Source: JAZGGS01 sp963714405 (lineage in GTDB: Bacteria > Bacteroidota > Ignavibacteria > Ignavibacteriales > Ignavibacteriaceae). From it: 64,000 nucleotides of DNA. Below, in pieces: positions 26,392 through 33,473 of this stretch. The translations under genes were made by a program, and so were the position numbers. Position 1 is the first letter of the stretch; each line of letters starts with the position of its first letter. The stretch lies in NCBI GenBank assembly GCA_963714405.1, contig CAVQOH010000006.1, positions 310,001 to 374,000 on the forward strand. Direction: 5' to 3'. A model generated the notes under the pieces. The model saw only the letters and a program-made list of their open reading frames with translations, ran no database searches and was not told the origin of the DNA.

Positions 26392-27789
26392 ATGAAATTG
26401 AAAAAATTATCGATAAAAATAAATTATTTTTTACTAGTGGTTTTTACTTTCAGTTTAGCAGGATGTGCAAACTATTTTGAGCCAATGAAAACATCACCTG
26501 CAACACTAGGTACTGAAACTTACATGTCATACGATTTAAGATCATTACCAAAACCGAAAGAAAAAATTGTTACCGCTGTTTATAAATTCAGAGATCAAAC
26601 AGGTCAGTACAAACCCTCTTCAACTGGTGCAAATTGGTCTACTGCAGTAACGCAGGGTGCAACTTCAATTTTACTTAGAGCTTTGGAAGAATCAAATTGG
26701 TTTACGCCAATTGAAAGAGAAGGTCTTTCAAATTTACTTAATGAAAGAAAAATTATAAGAAGCAGCAGAGCAAATTTTGAAGAACAAGCAGGATTAGATC
26801 AATCTAATCTTCCACCGTTATTATTTGCGGGTGTATTACTGGAAGGTGGAATTATCTCCTATGATTCAAACATACTTACCGGTGGATCAGGCATTAAATA
26901 CTTTGGAGCGGGTGCTTCAGGGCAGTACAGGCAGGATAGAGTTACTATTTACTTGAGAGCAATATCTACTCAAAACGGAAGAGTTCTTAAAACTGTTTAT
27001 ACAAGTAAAACCATTCTTTCTCAACTGGTTGATGTCGGACTGATCAGATTTGTAGAGTTTAAAAGATTACTGGAATTTGAAACAGGTTACAGTTATAACG
27101 AGCCACCCGAACTTTGCGTAACGGAAGCTATTGAAAAAGCCGTTCACTCGCTTATAATTGAAGGAATTTTGGATGGACTTTGGGAACTTGAACATCCTGA
27201 GGATATAAATTCATCACAAATTACTTCTTACTTAAATGAAAAAGAAGAAAATAAAAAAGTGGATTATTTTGGATTTGAAAGAATAAAACCAAGAACTCTG
27301 GCTATAGGATTAAACACCGGTGGACTGCAATATCAGGGAGATTATTCTGAAGGAAGTACAAAAGCTTTATACGAAGTTTTTGTTACAAACCCTGTTTCCA
27401 CAACGTTCGATATGGGTTTACGATTAGGTACAGGAACACTTGCAGATAAAAAATATTTTAACGCAACAACGACCTATGTTGGCTTGAATGGGAAATTTTA
27501 TATGCTGCCTTCAAACAAGTTTTCTCCGTACGTAAGCGGTGCTTTGGATGCAATTCATATAAAATCCGAAGACAGGTACGGTGATGATATTAAACTGGAG
27601 AAAGACTGGGCTGCAAGTTTATCCATAGGTTTTGGAATAGAGTACAGGTTTTGGGATAAGATGGGACTTAATGGAGTTTTCGATTATAATTATTTGATGA
27701 CCGATGATGCTGATGGATTGGATAGAGGCAGTATTAACGATTATTTCTGGGCATTTAGATTTGGATTTTCCTTTTATCCGGGATTTTAA
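26392..27789 (+). CDS. csgG: Curli secretion pore CsgG with C-terminal barrel-like extension
   Basis: CsgG is the nonameric outer-membrane lipoprotein channel for curlin. The lipobox FSLAGC places the acylated Cys at 25. Residues ~30-270 are the CsgG domain: KEKIVTAVYKFRDQTGQYKP, QGATSILLRALEESNWFTPI, ERKIIRSSR, GGSGIKYFGAGASGQYRQDR, and TSKTILSQ. The protein is 465 residues, whereas E. coli CsgG has ~277; the extra ~190 residues (KPRTLAIGLNTGGLQYQGDY to FWAFRFGFSFYPGF) read as an outer-membrane beta-barrel-like domain ending in Phe-rich strands. It follows csgF by 15 bases. Confidence 0.93.
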   Translation: MKLKKLSIKINYFLLVVFTFSLAGCANYFEPMKTSPATLGTETYMSYDLRSLPKPKEKIVTAVYKFRDQTGQYKPSSTGANWSTAVTQGATSILLRALEESNWFTPIEREGLSNLLNERKIIRSSRANFEEQAGLDQSNLPPLLFAGVLLEGGIISYDSNILTGGSGIKYFGAGASGQYRQDRVTIYLRAISTQNGRVLKTVYTSKTILSQLVDVGLIRFVEFKRLLEFETGYSYNEPPELCVTEAIEKAVHSLIIEGILDGLWELEHPEDINSSQITSYLNEKEENKKVDYFGFERIKPRTLAIGLNTGGLQYQGDYSEGSTKALYEVFVTNPVSTTFDMGLRLGTGTLADKKYFNATTTYVGLNGKFYMLPSNKFSPYVSGALDAIHIKSEDRYGDDIKLEKDWAASLSIGFGIEYRFWDKMGLNGVFDYNYLMTDDADGLDRGSINDYFWAFRFGFSFYPGF

Positions 27790-27853
27790 TGATTTATTCA
27801 ATAAACTATTTTACTAACAACAAGAAAAAGGAAGGAGGCGTAAACTTTTTTTT

Positions 27854-27899
27854 GATTGATGCGGGCAGTGTTTAGCAGGCTGCTAATCATTTATCAATC
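27854..27899. repeat. Nested inverted repeat upstream of the curlin gene
   Basis: Outer arms GATTGAT (27854-27860) and ATCAATC (27893-27899) enclose inner arms TTAGCAG (27872-27878) and CTGCTAA (27880-27886) separated by one G. The inner element is a 15-base operator-like palindrome; together they could also fold as RNA. Confidence 0.45.
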
Positions 27900-28062
27900 G
27901 TAACGAGGGCATAATAGTTACATCTCGAGTAATTTGAGGGCATCCGTTTATGATTTAACTTGATTTATCCGCAGCTGGTTTTAGAACATCAACTTATAAA
28001 AATTTGATCAAAGTAGGCAAGTTTGATTAAAATATTACTCGATGTTTTACTGCTAATACTCT

Positions 28063-28081
28063 TATCTGAAAGGTTCAGATA
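28063..28081 (+). promoter_or_regulatory. Hairpin in the curlin 5' untranslated region
   Basis: TATCTGAA and TTCAGATA form a perfect 8-bp stem with loop AGG, 36 bases before the curlin ATG, followed by an AT-rich stretch with six T. It may stabilise the message or act as an attenuator. Confidence 0.4.
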
Positions 28082-28117
28082 GGAAATTATTTTTTCTCAT
28101 TAATGGAGGATTAATTA

Positions 28118-30697
28118 ATGAAAAAGCTTTTTGTATTATTCACCATAATATTTTTCTTAGGTGGATTCACATTTGCTCAGCATTATTCTGAAGTTGATCA
28201 GTATTACGGTAATGATAATGACGCAGATGTAACACAGTTTGGTGATGACCAATATTCTGATATCGATCAGGGTGGTGATCAAAACGATGCAACCGTTTAT
28301 CAGGAACAAAATCGCCATGATTCTTATATTTCTCAATTTGGTGATTATAATGATGCAAATGTTTACCAAAGAGGGACTGAACAAACATCATATATTTATC
28401 AGTCATTTGATGGAAACGATGCAGATGTTTACCAGCATGGAAGATACAATTTTTCCATAATAGATCAATGGGACGATTATAACAATGCTGAAGTTCACCA
28501 GGGTGGTAGAAGCAACTATTCAGACATCTGGCAGACTGGCTCTGGCCAAAACAATGATGCTTATGTAAACCAGCACGATCGTTATAACGAGTCATTTGTA
28601 CAGCAGCATGGCACCGAGAATGATTTAGATGTTATACAAACAAACTGGTTTAACGATAGTTACAGTTACCAGGAAGGTGAAAACAATGATGCTTATGTAG
28701 AGCAATACGCATATAGCGGTATCTCTGATATATACCAATATGGTGACGATAACGATGCTCAGGTACTTCAGGATGGTTTTCTTGCTGGCTTCCTGACTTC
28801 CGATATTGACCAGTTTGGTGACGGGAACGATGCTAATGTTGATCAGGGTGGATTGTTTGGATCTGATCAGTATTCATTTGTAAGCCAAGTTGGTGATGAT
28901 AACGATGCTGATGTTCTTCAAAGAGGTTTCACACTATCTTCCGTCGTTCGCCAAGGAAGAATTTCACCTGGTTTTGAGGGTGATGCTCAGATAGTACAAC
29001 TCGGCGAAAACCTTACTTCATATATTGATCAAGATCTGAATCGTAATGATGCCCAGGTTCTGCAAGTTGGTTTTGACGATTGGTCCTGGACTTATCAATA
29101 TGGTGATGATAATGATCTCAGTGTAGAACAATTTGGTGATTTTAATACATCAGTAGTATTCCAGGGTCTCGAATATGTTTCAGGATTTAGAGGAACGACT
29201 CAGGCTTTTCTTAATGAAGCAGATGATAATCAAGCTGATGTCTACCAATTTGGTTTTGGTAACAATTCTATAGCTGCTCAATATGGCGATGGTAATAATG
29301 TTGATGTACAACAATTTGGTGATGGTCACTACTCTATGGTTGACCAGTCTGGTGACGACAATAATACTGATGTTTACCAGGAAGGTTGGTCTTTTAACGT
29401 ATCTGAAGTATTTCAGTCCGGTGATGATAACGATGCAGACGTAGAACAGTATGATGATTTTCAATACTCATATGTTAATCAATCAGGTGATAACAACAAT
29501 GTTGATGTAGAACAACGCGATGGATGGGCTGCTGGTAATATTTCTTATGTAGATCAATCAGGTGATGACAACAATACAGATGTTTACCAGAATGGTTGGG
29601 GTGATTTCTCTGATGTCAATCAATCAGGCGATGACAATAATGCTGATGTATGGCAGGGATGGGATTATCACGATTCTTATATAACCCAATCAGGCGATGA
29701 CAATAATGCTGATGTATGGCAGTGGGGTTTAGAAAACTACTCTGACATAGGTCAGTCTGGAGATGATAACAATGCAGATGTATACCAAGATGGTTCCTTT
29801 CAAATATCTGAGCTCTACCAAAGCGCTGACGATGGTAATGCCGATGTAATGCAGTACGGCGTATCAAATTATTCCTTGGTTGTTCAGTATGGAGGTAATA
29901 GCGATAACAATAATGCTGATGTATATCAGAATGGTTATGGTAATCTCTCATATAACTGGCAGTATGGTGATAATAACAATTTAGAATCACAACAGTATGT
30001 TGAAGGCAACGACCAGTGGACTGATCAGTATGGCAATGGAAACAATGCCTATGTTGAACAGACTGGATTATATAACTTTTCGACTGTTCTTCAGGGTAAC
30101 TGGTTTACTGGTGAGTATGGTAACGGCAACGACGCTGATGTATACCAGGATGGTTATATGAACAATCAAGAACTTCTCCAATTTGGTAACAATAATAATG
30201 CTGATGTTGTTCAGTTAATGGATGAGAATTTCTCATACCTGGAGCAATCTGGTAATAATAATAATGCTGATGTATTTCAGTACGATTGGGCTAACAATTC
30301 TGATCTACAACAATCCGGCAATGGTAATAATGCTGATGTTTATCAGGATGGTTGGTTCAATGAATCAGATTTATATCAATCTGGTAACAATAATAATGCT
30401 GATGTTGTACAAGGATATTGGAGCTGGTATGATTATTCTTACATAAACCAATCCGGTAATGGCAACGATGCTAATGTATTCCAGGGATGGGATGATCATC
30501 AATCATTTATTACCCAATCAGGCAACAATAATGATGCTGATGTATTCCAGGATGGTTTTGATAACACATCTACCATATTCCAAACTGGTAACGGTAATAA
30601 TGCTGATGTTACACAGTTTGGTCTTGGTAATGTATCAAATGTAGGTCAAGCTGGAAATAACGGTAATGTAGATGTAACTCAAACATACTATCCATAA
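28118..30697 (+). CDS. Giant curlin (major curli fibre subunit) with 36 repeats
   Basis: An 859-residue exported protein made almost wholly of curlin repeats. A signal peptide (about 1-21, ending TFAQ) is followed by 36 units from residue 24 to 855, most of 22 residues with the pattern SxxxQxGxxNxADVxQxGxxN, e.g. SDIYQYGDDNDAQVLQ and SFITQSGNNNDADVFQ. The Ser, two Gln, Gly, Asn and small-residue positions equal the CsgA consensus, which forms a beta-solenoid amyloid. E. coli CsgA has five repeats in 151 residues. It is very rich in Asp, Asn, Gln and Tyr with almost no Lys. The start has a good ribosome binding site. It should be secreted through the CsgG encoded just upstream. Confidence 0.95.
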   Translation: MKKLFVLFTIIFFLGGFTFAQHYSEVDQYYGNDNDADVTQFGDDQYSDIDQGGDQNDATVYQEQNRHDSYISQFGDYNDANVYQRGTEQTSYIYQSFDGNDADVYQHGRYNFSIIDQWDDYNNAEVHQGGRSNYSDIWQTGSGQNNDAYVNQHDRYNESFVQQHGTENDLDVIQTNWFNDSYSYQEGENNDAYVEQYAYSGISDIYQYGDDNDAQVLQDGFLAGFLTSDIDQFGDGNDANVDQGGLFGSDQYSFVSQVGDDNDADVLQRGFTLSSVVRQGRISPGFEGDAQIVQLGENLTSYIDQDLNRNDAQVLQVGFDDWSWTYQYGDDNDLSVEQFGDFNTSVVFQGLEYVSGFRGTTQAFLNEADDNQADVYQFGFGNNSIAAQYGDGNNVDVQQFGDGHYSMVDQSGDDNNTDVYQEGWSFNVSEVFQSGDDNDADVEQYDDFQYSYVNQSGDNNNVDVEQRDGWAAGNISYVDQSGDDNNTDVYQNGWGDFSDVNQSGDDNNADVWQGWDYHDSYITQSGDDNNADVWQWGLENYSDIGQSGDDNNADVYQDGSFQISELYQSADDGNADVMQYGVSNYSLVVQYGGNSDNNNADVYQNGYGNLSYNWQYGDNNNLESQQYVEGNDQWTDQYGNGNNAYVEQTGLYNFSTVLQGNWFTGEYGNGNDADVYQDGYMNNQELLQFGNNNNADVVQLMDENFSYLEQSGNNNNADVFQYDWANNSDLQQSGNGNNADVYQDGWFNESDLYQSGNNNNADVVQGYWSWYDYSYINQSGNGNDANVFQGWDDHQSFITQSGNNNDADVFQDGFDNTSTIFQTGNGNNADVTQFGLGNVSNVGQAGNNGNVDVTQTYYP
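28187..30682 (+). repeat. 36 tandem curlin repeats (~66-70 bp period)
   Basis: Coding tandem array in the major curlin gene. Most units are 22 codons; units 9, 10, 12, 15, 19, 25 and 28 are longer by insertions between the two strands or after them. Units 27 and 29 begin with Gln instead of Ser. The repeated core GATGATAACAATGCTGATGT and its variants make the array visible at the DNA level. Confidence 0.93.
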
Positions 30698-30738
30698 TAG
30701 TATGTTAATCAGTTATATTTTATAACTGATTTATTTTA

Positions 30739-30768
30739 AGCCCGCAAGAGTTTTTACTCTTGCGGGCT
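30739..30768 (+). terminator. Strong hairpin between the curlin and minor curlin genes
   Basis: AGCCCGCAAGAGT and ACTCTTGCGGGCT form a perfect 13-bp stem with a TTTT loop, followed only by ATATAATT. Without a real T-run it may be a leaky terminator or a 3' stabiliser that lets a fraction of transcripts continue into the CsgB-like gene. Confidence 0.7.
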
Positions 30769-30792
30769 ATATAATTAAAAAAGAGTAACGCT

Positions 30793-31332
30793 ATGAAAAT
30801 AATTTTATTAATTTTTACACTGCTTTTTTCTCTAGAGTATGCAGTATTCGCTCAAAGTTCTGAACGAATTGAAAATGAAATACTTGAGCAGACAAACAAT
30901 TCTATCCCTGGAGATGCAGTTACTGGTGATGGTCATACTGCAAATGTAACACAATACGGAGAATCCAATACTGGAGTGTTAAACCAGTTTCAGGCGCAAT
31001 ACGGTGCAGTTGGTAATTATGGCAATATTTTTCAGGATGGAGATTTTAATACAGCAATTTTATACCAATACGGCAGTAATATTAATACCTCTATTACACA
31101 AACCGGAGGAGGCAATTATGCTGATATTAACCTTGAGGGCAATGATATAAGCGGAGATATTATACAGGATGGATACTATAACGGTATTGATCAAACTCTT
31201 AGCGGAAACAATTTTGATTATTTAATACATCAGTTTGGTAACAACAATTTGTTTATACAGAATGAAACAGGTGTTACATCAAACTTTGAAATTACTCAGC
31301 AGGGTGATGGAATTACAATAATAATTGAATAG
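30793..31332 (+). CDS. CsgB-like minor curlin
   Basis: A 179-residue exported protein with signal peptide (ending AVFAQ) and several degenerate curlin units from about residue 46 to the end: HTANVTQYGESNTGVLNQ, YGNIFQDGDFNTAILYQYG, INTSITQTGGGNYADINLEG, and NFDYLIHQFGNNNLFIQ. Repeats are less regular than in the giant curlin and the N-terminal 25 mature residues are not repetitive. By size (E. coli CsgB is 151 residues) and location I infer the nucleator role, but this is not shown by sequence. It lies 95 bases downstream of the major curlin, after a strong hairpin. Confidence 0.8.
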   Translation: MKIILLIFTLLFSLEYAVFAQSSERIENEILEQTNNSIPGDAVTGDGHTANVTQYGESNTGVLNQFQAQYGAVGNYGNIFQDGDFNTAILYQYGSNINTSITQTGGGNYADINLEGNDISGDIIQDGYYNGIDQTLSGNNFDYLIHQFGNNNLFIQNETGVTSNFEITQQGDGITIIIE

Positions 31333-31416
31333 AAAGTTCTTAATAAAAAATTACTTTTCAAGCACAGGAGGCAAAGAGTAGTTAGTTAAATAAATTATTA
31401 GATAAATGAGTATAAT

Positions 31417-31821
31417 TTGATGAAGATAACATTAATTTTGTTACTTTTTTTTGGTAACAATTTTTCACAATTTTACTTTTTGCCAGCATCCAACGGGGAA
31501 ATCTTACCGAAGCATGAATCCTACATAGCTCAAATAGATTTGGAAAAAAATGGCATGCGTATAAATGTTGTTGGCAAATTTTTTAATCACACAGATTCAA
31601 CGATTTTTATTGAATATAAGATGCAAACAACAAAGATTGGAAAATCAGGTAAAACCAATTCAATTCAGTCTGGTAAATACTCTTCCGAGCCAAAATCAGA
31701 ATTAGTATTAAACAGAATTGGCCTAAATATTGATAATGAAATGCGATACAGTATTTCCCTCAAGGTTTTTTCAGAGGATATATTGATTGCTGAAGATTTA
31801 TTAAATTACAGTTTCGAATAA
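31417..31821 (+). CDS. CsgH/CsgC-like curli assembly factor
   Basis: A 134-residue protein with an N-terminal hydrophobic signal and one beta-sandwich-like domain. The segment IEYKMQTTKIGKSGKTNSIQ followed by SGKYSSEPKSELVLNRIGLN and ISLKVFSEDILIAED matches the pattern of CsgH/CsgC proteins (GKSGxSxxxQSGxF then a Leu-rich strand), which hold curlin soluble in the periplasm. The match is by eye. The gene sits 84 bases after the CsgB-like gene, where such a chaperone is expected. Confidence 0.62.
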   Translation: MMKITLILLLFFGNNFSQFYFLPASNGEILPKHESYIAQIDLEKNGMRINVVGKFFNHTDSTIFIEYKMQTTKIGKSGKTNSIQSGKYSSEPKSELVLNRIGLNIDNEMRYSISLKVFSEDILIAEDLLNYSFE

Positions 31822-31866
31822 TCACAGCTTTACGATTTCAAATAAAATTTTCAGGAGAAATACCGA

Positions 31867-33360
31867 ATGTTTAGTAAAAATAAATTGATTTATTGCTTCG
31901 CCTTGCTTCTATTCATTTTCAGTTCCTGCAAGGAAGATACAGTTCAGCCGGAGCTATTTGGATCGATTGAAGGTATTGTTTTAGATGCAGAAGATAACTC
32001 GCCTGTAGTATCAGCAGCCGTATCAACAGCACCTGCAACCACTTCGTTAATAACAAATTCTGAAGGAAAATTTAGTTATACAAATATCAGTACTGGATCT
32101 TATACTATTTCAGTTTCAAAAACCGGTTATGATAAAAAATCAGTAACAGTATCTGTAAAAGAAGATGAAATTACACCTGTTACAATTTTACTCGATAAAT
32201 CTGCTCCTAGTGAAGGACCTGGAAAGGTAACTGATCCGACGCCTCCAAACGAAGCAACCGATCAACCGATTCAGCTAAATTTAATCTGGCAGCCGGATAC
32301 TATATTTACCGGATTAATAATAAAATATGATGTTTATCTCTTTACCCCTTTTTCTCCAATGCCGGAACTTATTGCAGGCGATTTAGAGGACACTACTGTA
32401 TATGTTGAAAATCTTATATACGATAAAACATATTACTGGCAGGTAAATGCAAAATTGCAGGATACACTCGTTACTGAGGGTGATATTTGGGGTTTTTCAA
32501 CAAGAGCATTACCTGATTACAGGTTTTTCTACAGTTCCAAAAGAGATGGAAATTATGATATTTTTTATTCCGATACTTCACTTTCAGATATAATCAAATT
32601 GACAACAAACAGACCCTACAGAGATTGGTGGCCAAGATTAAGTCCAAACAGGAGAAATATTGCGTTTGTTTCTGATGAAAATGTAAGTTATCAAATTTAT
32701 CAGATGAATAGAGACGGCTCAGATATTCGCAGGGTAACTACAATCCCCATAGCAGGGTTTCATAATAATGGAATAGGATTTAACTGGTCTCCAGACGGAG
32801 GAAAGTTTATTTATGCACATTACAATCAACTCTATTCAGTTGATGAGAACGGTGCAAATTTAACATTAATTGCAACTGCCCCGGCAGGAAGGCATTTTAG
32901 AGAGTGTGAATGGTCTTATGCAGGAGATAAAATTATAACATTAACGATAGGTGAAATGCCGTACGATTCTGAAATTTACACAATGGATGCAAACGGTTCC
33001 AATATGAATCTTGTTGTAGATAATTTGCCCGGCACTATTTCTGGCCCTACCTGGTCTATCGATGGAAACAGTATATTGTACTCATACGATGTTTCCGGTT
33101 TTGAATCACCTGATGGAAGACAATTAGATTCAAGAATATTCTTTAAGAGTTTAATTGATACAACTCTAACCGATCTCTCCCAAGAAAAACTTGCAGGAAC
33201 AAATGATACTTATCCACGGTATTCTCCGGATGGTGCAAGGATTATTTTTGAAAATACTTCAAATGATGGTTTTAATCCGAAAAATGTATGGATTATGGAA
33301 TCAGATGGTGATAACAGACTGCAGCTATTTCAGAATGCTGAAACCCCTGAGTGGAAATAA
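31867..33360 (+). CDS. Lipoprotein with carboxypeptidase-regulatory-like, FnIII-like and TolB-like propeller domains
   Basis: A 497-residue predicted lipoprotein (lipobox FSSC, Cys21). Residues ~30-110 form a carboxypeptidase-regulatory-like beta domain (GSIEGIVLDAEDNSPVVSAA, GSYTISVSKTGYDKKSVTV). Residues ~118-212 look like FnIII (YYWQVNAK). From ~215 to the end PD40/TolB propeller units occur: FFYSSKRDGNYDIFY, RLSPNRRNIAFVSDE, YQMNRDGSDIRRVTT, FNWSPDGGKFIY, RYSPDGARIIFE. It follows the CsgH-like gene by 45 bases on the same strand, so a link to the curli surface layer is plausible but unproven. Confidence 0.8.
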   Translation: MFSKNKLIYCFALLLFIFSSCKEDTVQPELFGSIEGIVLDAEDNSPVVSAAVSTAPATTSLITNSEGKFSYTNISTGSYTISVSKTGYDKKSVTVSVKEDEITPVTILLDKSAPSEGPGKVTDPTPPNEATDQPIQLNLIWQPDTIFTGLIIKYDVYLFTPFSPMPELIAGDLEDTTVYVENLIYDKTYYWQVNAKLQDTLVTEGDIWGFSTRALPDYRFFYSSKRDGNYDIFYSDTSLSDIIKLTTNRPYRDWWPRLSPNRRNIAFVSDENVSYQIYQMNRDGSDIRRVTTIPIAGFHNNGIGFNWSPDGGKFIYAHYNQLYSVDENGANLTLIATAPAGRHFRECEWSYAGDKIITLTIGEMPYDSEIYTMDANGSNMNLVVDNLPGTISGPTWSIDGNSILYSYDVSGFESPDGRQLDSRIFFKSLIDTTLTDLSQEKLAGTNDTYPRYSPDGARIIFENTSNDGFNPKNVWIMESDGDNRLQLFQNAETPEWK

Positions 33361-33473
33361 AATTATTCTTACAAAATAGAATTATTAAATTAGAATCCGT
33401 AATTTCAAATATGCAGTTGAAAATATTTTGTAAATAGAAAAACATGTGCAATACACTGGGTGAGTAATATTCT

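Larger units (their letters stand above)
27790..28117 (+). promoter_or_regulatory. Leader region of the giant curlin gene
   Basis: This 328-base gap between csgG and the curlin gene holds no supported ORF. It contains a nested inverted repeat (27854-27899), a hairpin (28063-28081) and the ribosome binding site GGAGGA at 28105-28110, seven bases before the ATG. A separate promoter for the fibre subunit is likely, as the subunit is usually needed in excess over the secretion apparatus. Confidence 0.45.

Noticed and set aside
27859..27900. A 13-codon leader peptide (MRAVFSRLL...) before the curlin gene
   Set aside because: The Shine-Dalgarno-like stretch is about 22 bases away from its ATG, which is too far, and the region is better explained as a nested inverted repeat.
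28167..30644. Several overlapping open frames on both strands within the curlin gene
   Set aside because: They arise because the 66-bp repeat lacks stops in other frames; their translations are low-complexity mirrors of the curlin units and have no ribosome binding sites.
28187..30682. CRISPR-like periodic repeats
   Set aside because: The repeats are in-frame codons without unique spacers, the unit is fully translated as curlin, and no cas genes are present.
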